Source of the DNA: Sphingomonas sp. IC081
GTDB taxonomy: Bacteria > Pseudomonadota > Alphaproteobacteria > Sphingomonadales > Sphingomonadaceae
NCBI RefSeq assembly: GCF_006874585.1
Contig: NZ_CP029761.1
Span: 3,235,001 to 3,299,000 of the forward strand
Length of the DNA: 64,000 bases
Direction: 5' to 3'
Positions 1 to 8,989 of this stretch are shown one piece after another. Numbering within the stretch: the first letter of the stretch is position 1; each line of letters opens with the position of its first letter. Under the pieces are notes generated by a model. That model was not told the DNA's origin. It saw nothing but the letters and a program-made list of their open reading frames with translations, and ran no database searches. A program made the position numbers and the translations under genes.

Positions 1-329
1 AGGGCACCAACCTGCTCGGCGTACGCGCCGTGATCGTCGAGAGCTTCGAGCGTATCCACCGTTCGAACCTGGTCGGCATGGGCGTGCTGCCGCTGCAGTT
101 CAAGGATGGCGACACCCGCCAGACCCTGGGCCTGACCGGCGACGACGCCTTCACGATCCTGGGCGTTGCCAGCCTCAAGCCGCGCCAGGACGTGGAAGTC
201 CAGGTGACCCGTCCGGACGGCTCGACCTTCACCTTCACCGCGCTGTGCCGCATCGATACCGCCAACGAAGTGGAATACTTCAACAACGGCGGCATCCTGC
301 AGTACGTGCTGCGCAAGCTGGCCGCCTGA
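1..329 (+). CDS. acnA: Aconitate hydratase A, C-terminal end (partial)
   Basis: The gene enters from the left edge, reads in frame from base 3, and ends in TGA. Aconitase isomerises citrate to isocitrate in the TCA cycle in the cytoplasm. The visible 108 residues are the end of the swivel domain 4: [20 protein letters not shown], then GMGVLPLQF, are signature stretches of the AcnA/IRP1 type, and the C-terminus YVLRKLAA is typical. The Fe-S cysteines lie outside the window. A strong terminator follows 33 bp after the stop, so this is the last gene of its transcript. Identification is firm; only completeness upstream is unknown. Confidence 0.95.
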   Translation, partial: GTNLLGVRAVIVESFERIHRSNLVGMGVLPLQFKDGDTRQTLGLTGDDAFTILGVASLKPRQDVEVQVTRPDGSTFTFTALCRIDTANEVEYFNNGGILQYVLRKLAA

Positions 330-361
330 CCGGCCAGCCGCCTTACCGGCTCAAGAAGGAA

Positions 362-396
362 GCCCCGTCCCGCGTTCGCGCGGGGCGGGGTTTTTT
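362..396 (+). terminator. Rho-independent terminator of acnA
   Basis: A GC-rich stem of about 12 bp (CCCCGTCCCGCG pairing with CGCGGGGCGGGG) with a TTCG tetraloop is followed by six T. It lies 33 bp after the acnA stop codon. Confidence 0.9.
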
Positions 397-443
397 CTGG
401 GCCTGGCGGGGCCTGACGCGGCCTGGCACGCTGCCGCCGGAAC

Positions 444-479
444 GAAAAAAAGGGGGAAGCGCCCCCCGACGCTTCCCCC
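444..479 (-). terminator. Terminator of the Ser-rich protein gene (minus strand)
   Basis: The arms GGGGGAAGCG (452-461) and CGCTTCCCCC (470-479) form a 10-bp stem with an 8-nt loop. Read on the minus strand the stem is followed by a run of seven T (complement of the A run at 444-451), so it terminates the gene at 579-1655. Together with the acnA terminator it insulates the two convergent genes. Confidence 0.85.
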
Positions 480-578
480 TTCTTGCGAACCGCTCGCCCG
501 GCCCTTCGGGCGGCGGCCCAGGCCGCCCTGACGCTCCCTCCGCCGATCTGGCGATCCGTCAGGCGGCCAGACGATCCG

Positions 579-1655
579 TCAGACGCGCTTGCGTCCCGCC
601 AGCCGCTGGCGCGCCACCAGCGCGGCGGCGGCGGCGCCGAACAGCACCAGCATCGGCGGCGCCGGCACGTCGGTCGGCGGCGGCGTCTCGCCGCCCGGCG
701 GCGGACCGCCGCTGGTCGTCGTGGTCGTGCCGCTGCTGCCCGACGAGGAGCCCGAGCTCGAACTGGAACCCGACGTCGATGACGAGGTGGAACCCGAACT
801 TGAACTGGTGGAAGAACCGGAGGACGAACCCGACGAGGAGCCCGAGCTGGAACCGGTCGAAGAACCGGAAGACGAGCCCGAGGACGAACCGGACGAAGAG
901 CTCGAACTCGACGAGGAACTCGACGACGAGCTCGAGGAGGAACTCGACGACGAACTGGTCGTCGAAGTCACGTTGCCCGAGGTTGTCGTGGTGGTCGAGG
1001 TGACGTTGCCCGAAGTCGAACTGGTCGACGTGACATTGCCAGAGGTCGACGTGGTGGTGCTGACGCCCCCGGTCGTGGTGGTGGTCGTGGTTGTCGTCGA
1101 GCCGCTCGACGTCTGCCCGTTCTGGGTATCGGTGGGCACGCCCGAGGTGGTGCCGGAGGTCGTGCCCGACGTGGTGCCCGAGGAACTCGACGTCGAAGTC
1201 GAACCCGAGGAGGTCGAGGTGGACGTCGAACCGGTGGTGGTCGAACTGATCACGACATTGCCGCCGCTCGATCTGCTGCCGCCAAAGAAGCCGCCGAAGA
1301 AACCGCCACCGAAACCGCCGCCGCTCGAACCGCCGCCGACCACCACCGGGGTGCCGGAGCAGCAGCCCGAAACCGGCGGGGCGACGGGCGGAACATATGT
1401 CGGCAGCGGGGCCATTTCGTAACGGGGGATCTCGCGCCGCGCGGTCAGCACCGGCTCCGGCGCCGGGCGCGGGATCACGCGCCGGGCGCGCCGGGGAATC
1501 GTGCGCTTGGCCGGCCGGGCGACTTTCGCCTGCTTGAGCTTGTGGTATTCGACGCCGCTCGCCTGCGTCTCGGCGACGTGGACAGCCCCGCCGCCGATGA
1601 TCGCGCAGCCCGCCGCACAGGCAGACAGCTTCGCCAAGGCCATTCGAACCGACAT
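579..1655 (-). CDS. Ser/Thr-rich low-complexity exported protein with PEP-CTERM-like C-terminus
   Basis: The 358-aa protein starts at ATG with a short hydrophobic export segment (residues 5-25), followed by a basic/Pro region, a Gly-rich patch near 105-130, and about 200 residues of almost pure Ser, Thr and Gly, including an unbroken run of more than 20 Ser. The C-terminus has PPPTDVPAPP, a hydrophobic stretch of about 15 residues, and a basic tail (RQRLAGRKRV). That tripartite layout matches PEP-CTERM sorting signals, which exosortase recognises; here the PEP is PAP. I infer a surface or exopolysaccharide-associated protein, probably O-glycosylated. No exosortase is in the window. The opposite strand carries long Glu/Val-rich open frames that are codon shadows. 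Function otherwise unknown. Confidence 0.75.
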   Translation of the reverse strand: MSVRMALAKLSACAAGCAIIGGGAVHVAETQASGVEYHKLKQAKVARPAKRTIPRRARRVIPRPAPEPVLTARREIPRYEMAPLPTYVPPVAPPVSGCCSGTPVVVGGGSSGGGFGGGFFGGFFGGSRSSGGNVVISSTTTGSTSTSTSSGSTSTSSSSGTTSGTTSGTTSGVPTDTQNGQTSSGSTTTTTTTTTGGVSTTTSTSGNVTSTSSTSGNVTSTTTTTSGNVTSTTSSSSSSSSSSSSSSSSSSSSSSGSSSGSSSGSSTGSSSGSSSGSSSGSSTSSSSGSTSSSTSGSSSSSGSSSGSSGTTTTTSGGPPPGGETPPPTDVPAPPMLVLFGAAAAALVARQRLAGRKRV

Positions 1656-1907
1656 AGCTTTCTCTCTTCGCTCCCTCCGGGCCGGCCGACCGCGACCATA
1701 AGTCGTGAAGGCCCGTTAGCGCTTACCAAGCGCAGATAGAAGTTAAGGGAACAATGGCATTCTCGCGAAAACGTGTCCCGGCCGGCGATAAACCGGGTTA
1801 GTTTTTGCGGTTGACAGCAATAGTGTGCCGATGCGGGACTGTTGCCGGCGGCTTCCGTAAGTTCTGCCGAAGCTTTTCACGGATCTGCAAAATCGCCGGA
1901 CGCCGGC

Positions 1908-2951
1908 TCAGTCCCCCGGCGAATCGAACAGGCCGCCCTGCGGACCGCCTCCGCCCTGCTGCGGCGGGGCCATCCCGAGGTGCTGCCAGCCGCCGTCGTT
2001 GAGGCAGCGGCCGCGCGCGGTGCGGGCGATCAGGCCGAGCTGGATGAGGTAGGGCTCGATCACTTCCTCGATCGTGTCGCGCGGCTCGGAGAGGCCCGCC
2101 GCCAGCGTCTCGACGCCGACCGGGCCGCCCTTGTAGATGTCCGCGATCATCCGCAGGTACCGCCGGTCCTGCGCGTCGAGGCCGATCGAATCGACTTCCA
2201 GCCGGGTCAGCGCATCGTCGGCAATGGCGCGGGTGATGACGTCGGAGCCCGCGACATGGGCAAAGTCGCGCACGCGGCGCATCAGCCGCCCGGCCACGCG
2301 CGGGGTGCCGCGCGCGCGGCGGGCGATCTCGGTCGCCCCGCCCTTGTCCATGCCGATGCCGAGCAGGCCGGCGCCGCGGGTGACGACCTTTTCCAGTTCC
2401 TCCACAGTGTAGAACTGCAGCCTTACGGGAATACCGAAACGGTCGCGCAGCGGGGTCTGCAGCAGGCCCTGCCGGGTCGTCGCGCCGACCAGCGTGAAGG
2501 GCGGCAGGTCGATCCGCACCGAACGCGCCGAGGGCCCCTCGCCGATGATGAGGTCGAGCGCGCGGTCCTCCATCGCCGGATAGAGCACTTCCTCGACCAC
2601 CGGATTGAGGCGGTGGATCTCGTCGATGAACAGCACGTCGCCATGCTCGAGATTGGTCAGCAGCGCGGCAAGGTCGCCCGCCTTGGCGATCACCGGCCCG
2701 CTGGTGGCGCGGAAACCCACGCCGAGTTCGCGCGCGACGATCTGCGCGAGCGTCGTCTTGCCGAGGCCGGGAGGGCCGAAGAACAGCGTATGATCCATCG
2801 CCTCGCGCCGCGACTTGGCGCTTTCGATGAAGACGCGAAGATTGTCCTTGGCCGCCGCCTGCCCGACAAATTCGGCCAGCGTCTTCGGGCGAAGCGCCGC
2901 ATCGGCGTCCTCCGGCTGGCGGGACGAGGTGAGGATGGGATTATCGGTCAC
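1908..2951 (-). CDS. ruvB: Holliday junction branch migration helicase RuvB
   Basis: The 347-aa AAA+ motor drives branch migration at Holliday junctions together with RuvA. Walker A is GPPGLGKTT near residue 58 and Walker B is LFIDEIHRL near 108. The sensor-1 region GATTRQGLL and the C-terminal winged helix (RTARGRCLN) are present, and length matches the family. The start codon is GTG. The Gly/Gln-rich tail ([12 protein letters not shown]) is common in sphingomonads. It lies downstream of ruvA on the same strand but is separated from it by an unrelated membrane-protein gene, which breaks the usual tight ruvAB pairing. Confidence 0.97.
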   Translation of the reverse strand: MTDNPILTSSRQPEDADAALRPKTLAEFVGQAAAKDNLRVFIESAKSRREAMDHTLFFGPPGLGKTTLAQIVARELGVGFRATSGPVIAKAGDLAALLTNLEHGDVLFIDEIHRLNPVVEEVLYPAMEDRALDLIIGEGPSARSVRIDLPPFTLVGATTRQGLLQTPLRDRFGIPVRLQFYTVEELEKVVTRGAGLLGIGMDKGGATEIARRARGTPRVAGRLMRRVRDFAHVAGSDVITRAIADDALTRLEVDSIGLDAQDRRYLRMIADIYKGGPVGVETLAAGLSEPRDTIEEVIEPYLIQLGLIARTARGRCLNDGGWQHLGMAPPQQGGGGPQGGLFDSPGD

Positions 2952-3009
2952 TTCAGGGACAAGGCTTTCACGTGGTTATGCAGTAATGACTGTACCGAGG
3001 CGCGCAACG

Positions 3010-3630
3010 TCATGTCCGGCCTCGTTTCAACCGGATTGCGATGCGAGGCCAAGTCAGAAGCGCAAAAAGAACAGCAAACGCGAACACTTCGCTAGTGCCT
3101 ACATGCGCGCCCCACAACGGCGTACCACGGAAAAAATCGGGACCACCGATCTCACCTGCAACCGAGATGAGCAAGTGGGGCCCGACTACGAGCAGCCCAA
3201 CGATTTCCAACACGCGCGGCGTGCGAGACAAGTCTCGCGGCACCGGAGTTGCGGCGGGATAGCGTCGCAAACGATCTTCAATATCGGCTGCGATACGCTG
3301 CACCTGTCGTGCATTCCAGAAATAGAGTGCCAATGGCCCACCGAACAGCATCAGCAAGATTATCAAACCTGAACCCGGAACGACCCTCGCAAACAACAAC
3401 CCGAAGGCCAGAATGGACACCGGCAGGCCCCACGTGATGCGCCGCACCACGCGGCGCACGGGGATCATCCGATCCTCGAACTCATTCGCCAGCCGCAGCC
3501 AATCCAGACGCGGAACCATCACGCTGCCGGACTTGTCCGCCAAGGCATAGACAACCGTCTGTTTATCGATCCAGGTAGCCCGGTGGCGAAATCCCGTCCG
3601 TGCCAAACCGCTAGAAAATTCCGGCCCCAT
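3010..3630 (-). CDS. Hypothetical membrane protein between ruvA and ruvB
   Basis: This 206-aa protein belongs to no family I recognise. I chose ATG at 3630 because GGGAGG sits five bases upstream; a GTG at 3648 would add six residues. Hydrophobicity suggests about four membrane segments, two adjacent near residues 70-110 (GLPVSILAFGLLFARVV and LIILLMLFGGPLALYFW), one near 140-155 and one at the C-terminus (FAFAVLFALLTWPRI), with an Arg-rich middle. Base composition is visibly less GC-rich than in ruvA and ruvB, and it interrupts the ruvAB order, so it was probably acquired. Its 58-bp gap to ruvB allows readthrough transcription. Confidence 0.7.
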   Translation of the reverse strand: MGPEFSSGLARTGFRHRATWIDKQTVVYALADKSGSVMVPRLDWLRLANEFEDRMIPVRRVVRRITWGLPVSILAFGLLFARVVPGSGLIILLMLFGGPLALYFWNARQVQRIAADIEDRLRRYPAATPVPRDLSRTPRVLEIVGLLVVGPHLLISVAGEIGGPDFFRGTPLWGAHVGTSEVFAFAVLFALLTWPRIAIRLKRGRT

Positions 3631-3690
3631 CGTCGCCTCCCGACTCACATGAAGAGAAAGGCTATCCGCGAGCGCTTAAGCTTTTGCCCA

Positions 3691-4299
3691 TCAGCCCGCC
3701 GCCCTCTTCAGCGCCACGCGGACAAGATCGTTCAGGCCCGCCTCCTCGCCCAGTTCCTCCACCGCCTTGCCGACCGCCATTGCGGCGACCGCCGGCTTGA
3801 AGCCGAGGTTCTGCAACGCCGAGACGGCATCCGCGCTGGCATCGCCCGCAGGCGCAGCCACTGCCGCAAGACCGGGCGCGCCGGGCACGGAGGGCATGCC
3901 GCCCGCCTTGTCCTTGAGTTCGTTGACGATGCGGCTGGCCAGTTTCGGCCCGACACCGTTGGCGCGCGCGACCATGGCGCTGTCGCCCCCGGCACAGGCG
4001 CGCTGCAGTTCCTCGGTGGTCAATGCAGAAAGGATGGCGAGCGCGACCTTGGAGCCTACCCCCTGCACCGCCGTCAGCAGGCGGAACCAGTTGCGCTCCG
4101 CCCCGCTGGTGAAACCGATCAGGCGCTGGTCGGTCTCGGAAACCTGCATCTCGGTATGGACGACGACCTTGTCGCCCCGGATGCCGAGATGGTCGAGCGT
4201 ACGCGCCGAACAATGGACAAGATAACCCACGCCATTGACGTCGATGATCGCCCAGTCGGGGCCGGTATCGTCGAGCAGGCCAGTCAGCTTTGCGATCAT
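3691..4299 (-). CDS. ruvA: Holliday junction DNA-binding subunit RuvA
   Basis: The 202-aa protein binds four-way DNA junctions and loads RuvB. It begins with the typical [13 protein letters not shown]-fold strand, followed by [11 protein letters not shown]. The central helix-hairpin-helix pair includes [18 protein letters not shown] and [20 protein letters not shown], and a flexible linker leads to the C-terminal RuvB-binding domain ([17 protein letters not shown]). Length is standard. ruvC lies 1.7 kb further upstream, with an opposite-strand glycosyltransferase gene between. Confidence 0.97.
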   Translation of the reverse strand: MIAKLTGLLDDTGPDWAIIDVNGVGYLVHCSARTLDHLGIRGDKVVVHTEMQVSETDQRLIGFTSGAERNWFRLLTAVQGVGSKVALAILSALTTEELQRACAGGDSAMVARANGVGPKLASRIVNELKDKAGGMPSVPGAPGLAAVAAPAGDASADAVSALQNLGFKPAVAAMAVGKAVEELGEEAGLNDLVRVALKRAAG

Positions 4300-4415
4300 G
4301 GTTTGTTCCCCATGAGGCTCCTATGGCCGATGCCCGCCCGCGCGGCAAGCACGATCAGCAGCGCAATCGCGGCCCGCCCCATGACAGCGCGAATCGCCCA
4401 TGCTAACGCGCAGCC

Positions 4416-5972
4416 ATGGGGAAAGACGCCGGGGCCGCGCGGGCGGGCAATCGTTGGTCGTGGCCGGTTCTGGCGGCCTTGCCGGTCGCCATCGCCGCGG
4501 TGTGGCTGCGGATCGCGCATTTCTCACCGTTCGAGATCATGCACGCCGATGAGCTGATGCAATATCTCGAACAGGGCAATCGCCTTGCCACCGGGCGGGG
4601 CCTGGTTCCCTGGGAAGCGCATTACGGCTTGCGCGGCGCATTGATCGAACAATTCGTCGCCCTGTTCCTGTGGATGGGCCACCTGCTGTCCGACGAGCAG
4701 CTCTTTGCCGTCCGCCTTGCCCGGGCCGCCTTCGGCGCACTGACCTTGCTGACCCTTCCCGCCGCATGGCGGCTGGGCGCGCTTTCCTCGCGCCGACATG
4801 CGCTGGTCGCGCTGTTTGTCGCCTCGGTGTGGTGGGAAGCGGTGCTGTTCAGCGACCTGCTGCTTTCGGAAAGCCTGGCCAGCGCCCTGATCCTGCTCGC
4901 CGCCGCGCCGCTGCTGACCGATGACGACAGCTCCCGACACCGCCGGGCGAGCGACCTGTCCCTGCTGACAAGCGGCTTCCTGCTCGGCCTTGGCGTGCTG
5001 GCAAGACTGCAATATGCGCCCTTTGTCGCGGTGTTGGCCATCGCCGCGCTGCGGCTCGACTGGCGGCGCTGGCGGCCCGTGGTGCTGGGCGGGCTGGCCG
5101 CCGCTCTGCTGGGCGCAGCCAGCGATCTGGCCATGGGCCGCGTTCCGTTCGCGTGGATCATGGTCAACGTGGCGATGAACATCGGCCATGGGATCGCCTC
5201 CCGCTTCGGCGTTTCGGGGCCTTTCGCCTACCTGATCGGGCTCTACACACATCTGGCGCCGATCATGGTGCCGCTCCTGGTCGCCGCGCTGCTGGCCGGG
5301 CGGCGCTACTGGCCGCTGATGGCCGCCGCGACGGTCAACGTGCTGATCCACAGCATGATCGCCCACAAGGAATACCGGTTCATCTGGCTGTCCACGCTGA
5401 CCGTCCTGATCCTGGCGGCGATTGCCACGGTGCGGCTCGCGGACCGCCTGGCAGAGCGCCGGGGCGGCATTGCCGGCCCTGCGGGAATTGCGATCGTCTG
5501 CCTTGCCTGGCTGGGCGCGTCGTTCGCCTCCGAATACAAGAGCGGGGGCTATCCGGCCTTTCGCGGCGGCGGCGCGGTTCCGCGGCTGGCGCTGCGGGCG
5601 CTGGACGATCCAGGCACCTGCGCCATCGCGCTGGACTTCGAAATCAAGGCGCATCTGGTGCCGGCGCTGCTGCCCCGGCCGGTGCCGATCCTGCTCGTCC
5701 CCACCGGCGGCAGGCCGCTGTCCGGCACGCGGGCTCCGGGATTGGCGCCGGAACTGGCACCAGGTCTGGCGCGGGGCGCCAATGCGCTGATCCTGGCCAC
5801 GCCGGATACCGCCTTGCCCGGATGGCACCGCGAGGCGTGCGAGGCCATGGGCGACCAGCAGGCCTGCCTGTTCCGCCGCGAAGGAACCTGCGCCCCGGCG
5901 CCGCAATGGTCCTATCAGAAGATGATCGACATCGACGCGGGGCTGGACGCGGGGCTGGCGGGGCGGCCCTGA
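4416..5972 (+). CDS. GT22-family (Alg9/PIG-B-like) membrane mannosyltransferase, putative
   Basis: The 518-aa polytopic protein has about ten hydrophobic segments. Near residue 40 it has FEIMHADELMQYLEQGNRLA followed by PWEAHYGLRG, which corresponds to the HPDE...EP.H and W.YALRS signature of dolichol- or polyprenol-dependent GT22 mannosyltransferases. Near residue 310 it has HKEYRFIWL, the family's HKExRF motif. These enzymes use lipid-linked sugar donors at the periplasmic face in bacteria. The acceptor here is unknown; a glycolipid or exopolysaccharide is plausible. It lies alone on the plus strand between ruvA and ruvC. The last residues (DAGLDAGLAG) come from a 12-bp direct duplication. 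Family call from motifs only. Confidence 0.75.
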   Translation: MGKDAGAARAGNRWSWPVLAALPVAIAAVWLRIAHFSPFEIMHADELMQYLEQGNRLATGRGLVPWEAHYGLRGALIEQFVALFLWMGHLLSDEQLFAVRLARAAFGALTLLTLPAAWRLGALSSRRHALVALFVASVWWEAVLFSDLLLSESLASALILLAAAPLLTDDDSSRHRRASDLSLLTSGFLLGLGVLARLQYAPFVAVLAIAALRLDWRRWRPVVLGGLAAALLGAASDLAMGRVPFAWIMVNVAMNIGHGIASRFGVSGPFAYLIGLYTHLAPIMVPLLVAALLAGRRYWPLMAAATVNVLIHSMIAHKEYRFIWLSTLTVLILAAIATVRLADRLAERRGGIAGPAGIAIVCLAWLGASFASEYKSGGYPAFRGGGAVPRLALRALDDPGTCAIALDFEIKAHLVPALLPRPVPILLVPTGGRPLSGTRAPGLAPELAPGLARGANALILATPDTALPGWHREACEAMGDQQACLFRREGTCAPAPQWSYQKMIDIDAGLDAGLAGRP

Positions 5973-6013
5973 CGCCTCTCCGGCCGTCCCCCTGCGCCAT
6001 CGCTCCAAGCCGC

Positions 6014-6490
6014 CTAGCGGTGGCTTCCCAGCATGTTGGCGTGGGTGATGGCGACGGCAAGCGCGTCCGACGCGTCCTCGCCCGCCAGCTTCACGCCGGG
6101 CAGCAGCACTTTCAACATGTGCTGGATCTGTTTCTTGTCGGCGCCGCCGGTGCCGACCAGCGCCTTCTTGATGACCTTGGTGGAATACTCCGCCACCGGC
6201 AGACCCGCGCGCGCGATCGACAGCATGGCGACGCCGCGCGCCTGCCCCAGCTTCAGCGTCGACTGCGGGTTCACGTTGACGAAGACTTCCTCCACCGCGC
6301 CGGCATCGGGCCGGTGATGGAGGATCACGTCGGTCAGCGCCGCGTCGAGCTCGACCAGGCGCTCGGCCATGCCGGCCTTGGCATCGGTGCGGATCTGCCC
6401 GTTGGCGACATGGCTGAGACGGCTGCCGCTCTTGGCGACGATGCCCCAGCCGGTGCAGGTGAGCCCCGGATCGAGGCCGATGATGATCAT
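6014..6490 (-). CDS. ruvC: Crossover junction endodeoxyribonuclease RuvC
   Basis: The 158-aa resolvase cleaves Holliday junctions presented by RuvAB. The RNase-H-like core shows [15 protein letters not shown] with the metal-binding Asp7, the Glu of [11 protein letters not shown], the QARGVAML helix, and the C-terminal [12 protein letters not shown] acidic pair. Start is ATG. It is the third gene of a tight minus-strand unit (yebC, DUF3147 gene, ruvC) with gaps of one and four bases, so it is probably cotranscribed with yebC, a common alphaproteobacterial arrangement. Confidence 0.97.
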   Translation of the reverse strand: MIIIGLDPGLTCTGWGIVAKSGSRLSHVANGQIRTDAKAGMAERLVELDAALTDVILHHRPDAGAVEEVFVNVNPQSTLKLGQARGVAMLSIARAGLPVAEYSTKVIKKALVGTGGADKKQIQHMLKVLLPGVKLAGEDASDALAVAITHANMLGSHR

Positions 6491-6494
6491 GGGA

Positions 6495-6845
6495 TCAGAC
6501 CTTGAGGCCGAAGCGCGGGCCGAGATGCACCATCAGCAGGTAGAGCAGGACCGTCAGCACGCAGCCCGCCAGCAGCGAGAGCCAGAAGCCGATCCCGTGG
6601 CGCAGCAGCACCGGGATCAGCAGGAACATCGGCAGCGAGGGCAGCACGTACCAGAAGGTCGCCTGTGCATGCACGGCCATGTTCTCGGCATCGGGCCGGG
6701 CATGCCACAGGAGCATCATGCCCAGCACCGAGACCAGGGGAAGCGAGGCGACAAGCGCGCCCATCGCGGGCAGGCGCTTGCCGATCTCGGCGATCGCCAC
6801 GATCATCGCGCCGGAGATCAGCGCACGGGCGATCAGGGCCAGCAT
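6495..6845 (-). CDS. DUF3147 family small membrane protein
   Basis: The 116-aa protein is almost entirely hydrophobic, with four predicted membrane helices: residues 4-22, 28-46 ([19 protein letters not shown]), 66-83 and 88-108. The alternation of short loops and the position between yebC and ruvC resemble the DUF3147 family, whose function is not known. The start ATG lies two bases past the yebC stop, and its own stop is four bases before ruvC, so translation is likely coupled. Family name is from recall of the pattern and moderately sure. Confidence 0.75.
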   Translation of the reverse strand: MLALIARALISGAMIVAIAEIGKRLPAMGALVASLPLVSVLGMMLLWHARPDAENMAVHAQATFWYVLPSLPMFLLIPVLLRHGIGFWLSLLAGCVLTVLLYLLMVHLGPRFGLKV

Positions 6846-6846
6846 G

Positions 6847-7611
6847 TCAGGCGAGTTTCGCCATGACCTCGTCGGAGATCTCGTAGTTGCCCCAGACGGT
6901 CTGGACGTCGTCGTCGTCTTCCAGCGTGTCGACCAGCTTCATCAGCGTGCCGGCGGTGTCGGCATCGACGTCGACCGAGAGGTTGGGCTTCCACGCGAGC
7001 TTCACGCCCTCGGCCTCGCCCAGCACCTTTTCCAGTTCGCGGGCGACTTCGTGCAGCGAATCGACCGAGACCCAGATCGAGTGGCTGCCCGGGTTCTCGT
7101 CGCCGTCGCCCATGTCGCTCTGGACGTCCTCGGCGCCGGCTTCGATGGCGGCCTCGAGGACCTTCTCCTCGTCACCCACCGAGGCGGGGTACTCGATCAG
7201 GCCGAGACGTTCGAAACCGTGCGAAACCGCGCCCGAGGCACCGAGGTTGCCGCCGTTCTTGGAGAACGCCGTGCGCACGTTGGTGGCGGTACGGTTGCGG
7301 TTGTCGGTCAGCGCCTCGACGATGAGGGCGACGCCGCCGGGGCCGTAACCCTCGTAGCGCACTTCCTCGTAGTTCTCGGCATCGCCCTTGCTGGCCTTGT
7401 CGATCGCGCGCTGGATGTTGTCCTTGGGCATCGACTGCGCCTTGGCGGCGTTGACCGCGGCGCGCAGACGCGGGTTCATGTCCGGGTCGGGCATGCCCAT
7501 CTTGGCGGCCACGGTGATTTCGCGGCTGAGCTTGCTGAACTGCGCCGAGCGCTTCTTGTCCTGCGCACCCTTGCGATGCATGATGTTCTTGAATTTGGAA
7601 TGGCCTGCCAT
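6847..7611 (-). CDS. yebC: YebC/PmpR family transcriptional regulator or translation factor
   Basis: The 254-aa protein begins [20 protein letters not shown], the invariant YebC N-terminus, which fixes the ATG at 7611 although the frame is open further upstream. Later hallmarks are [26 protein letters not shown] and [14 protein letters not shown]. YebC-family members act as DNA-binding regulators in some bacteria, and recent work links them to relief of ribosome stalling. It leads the yebC-DUF3147-ruvC unit. Confidence 0.96.
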   Translation of the reverse strand: MAGHSKFKNIMHRKGAQDKKRSAQFSKLSREITVAAKMGMPDPDMNPRLRAAVNAAKAQSMPKDNIQRAIDKASKGDAENYEEVRYEGYGPGGVALIVEALTDNRNRTATNVRTAFSKNGGNLGASGAVSHGFERLGLIEYPASVGDEEKVLEAAIEAGAEDVQSDMGDGDENPGSHSIWVSVDSLHEVARELEKVLGEAEGVKLAWKPNLSVDVDADTAGTLMKLVDTLEDDDDVQTVWGNYEISDEVMAKLA

Positions 7612-7822
7612 GGGGTCCGCTCTTGCTTCGCTCGCCTGCCTGCCTGCTTGCGGCGATAACCGCGAGGGCCGGGCAGCGAGGTCCGTTGAATGATGTGTGC
7701 CAGATGACGCAGGGCGCGCCTTACAACAGGGCGGCACCCAAGGGCAACCGCCCGTTCCGCTTGCCTGCCCGAAGACGGATGGGCCAAAGGATTTGGCAAG
7801 AAAACTCCGCTAGCACACCGCC

Positions 7823-8557
7823 ATGGCCACCCGGACCGACCCTGCCGCCGCTTCCCGTGCATCGACCCGTGCGCTTGCGCTCCTGCGAGAGCTGCCGGGA
7901 TTCCTGAAAAGACCCGCGATCCTGACGCCGGTCGGCCTGCGTTCGCGCGAGGGGTGGGCCGCGCTGGGCGTGATGGCGCTGCTGCATGTCGCGGTGCTGC
8001 TGCTGGTGGTGCTGCCGCTGATCGGCCTGTGGCAGCAGGCCATGCACCTGCCGATGCCCGATGCCTTCGACAAGCTGCCCGCCGGCTGGCTGCTGCCGAT
8101 CACGGTGCTGGTCGCGCCGATCGCGGAAGAAACGCTGTTCCGGGGCTGGCAGACGGGCCGTCCCCGCGCCTTGTGGCTGCTGCTCTGCGCGGTGCTGTTC
8201 GCGGGTCTGGCAGTCTATGCCAAGGCGCTGGCGCCGATGGTGCTGCTTGGGATGCTGGTGCTGCTGACCGGCGCGGCGCTTGGCGGCTGGATCGTGCTGC
8301 GCAAGCGTAGCGAACCGGCGGCGCTCTACCGCGCGGCCTATCCTGTGATTTTCTGGATCGCCGCGCTGGTCTTCGCCGGGGTTCACCTGATGAACTATCC
8401 GGCGGTGTCGGTGCCCATGCTGCCGATGGTGCTGCCGCAGCTCTGGGCGGCGCTGATGCTGGGCTTCACCCGCCAGCGCATCGGCCTGCCCGCCGCCATG
8501 CTCCAGCACATGGGCGCCAATGCGGCGACCATGGTGCTGGTGCATCTGGGAGGGTAA
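7823..8557 (+). CDS. CPBP family intramembrane glutamic endopeptidase
   Basis: The 244-aa protein has several hydrophobic segments and both conserved CPBP (Abi/CAAX protease) motifs: EETLFRGW near residue 105, carrying the catalytic Glu pair, and FAGVHLMNY near 190 with the third-motif His. A shorter C-terminal HMGANA helix may be the fourth motif. Such membrane proteases process prenylated or other membrane substrates; the bacterial substrates are mostly unknown. It is monocistronic and converges on gapR across a short hairpin. Confidence 0.85.
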   Translation: MATRTDPAAASRASTRALALLRELPGFLKRPAILTPVGLRSREGWAALGVMALLHVAVLLLVVLPLIGLWQQAMHLPMPDAFDKLPAGWLLPITVLVAPIAEETLFRGWQTGRPRALWLLLCAVLFAGLAVYAKALAPMVLLGMLVLLTGAALGGWIVLRKRSEPAALYRAAYPVIFWIAALVFAGVHLMNYPAVSVPMLPMVLPQLWAALMLGFTRQRIGLPAAMLQHMGANAATMVLVHLGG

Positions 8558-8590
8558 AATCCGGCCTCATACAGAGCGCCGGTACCGCTT

Positions 8591-8608
8591 CCCGGGCCGA
8601 AGCCCGGG
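8591..8608. terminator. Short hairpin between convergent CPBP and gapR genes
   Basis: CCCGGGC and GCCCGGG form a 7-bp stem with a CGAA loop in the 56-bp gap between two convergent genes. No clear U-tract follows on either strand, so the terminator role is tentative. Confidence 0.4.
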
Positions 8609-8613
8609 CAACA

Positions 8614-8850
8614 TCAATCGATGCCGAGCGCGGTCTTGTAGGTGTCGAGCAGCATGTCCATTTCGCGGCGGTCGTCCGGCTTCATCTTACGGATGCGGAC
8701 GATCTGGCGCATGATCTTGACGTCGTAGCCGACCGCCTTGGCCTCGTTGTAGACGTCGCGGATATCGTCGCCGATGCCCTTCTTTTCTTCTTCGAGGCGC
8801 TCGACGCGCTCGATCAGCAGGCGCAGGCGATCGTCGGTGGTTTCGGCCAT
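8614..8850 (-). CDS. gapR: GapR family nucleoid-associated DNA-binding protein (DUF2312)
   Basis: The 78-aa basic/acidic helical protein (RLRLLIERVERLEEEKKGI, then DIRDVYNEAKAVGYDVKIM and RQIVRIRKM) matches GapR (DUF2312), an alphaproteobacterial protein that clamps overtwisted DNA ahead of polymerases and stimulates topoisomerases. The N-terminal coiled coil gives dimerisation. Length and the C-terminal DTYKTALG motif are standard. It is a single gene with its own promoter region in the 139 bp before the chemoreceptor stop. Confidence 0.93.
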   Translation of the reverse strand: MAETTDDRLRLLIERVERLEEEKKGIGDDIRDVYNEAKAVGYDVKIMRQIVRIRKMKPDDRREMDMLLDTYKTALGID

Positions 8851-8989
8851 GGGGTTCGTGCTCCGGAACTAGGATGAATCGATTTGGCGGCGCTGATAGC
8901 GGCTGCGCGGGATTCGGGCAAAGCGCGGGCCTGTGGAAATCGCGCAAAGACTCCGGCGACGGGACAAGGCCCGCCGCCGGCAGGACCCG

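Noticed and set aside
589..1422. Glu/Val-rich open frame on the plus strand opposite the Ser-rich gene
   Set aside because: Its composition is just the complement of Ser/Thr codons; the minus-strand product has a signal peptide, sorting tail and its own terminator.
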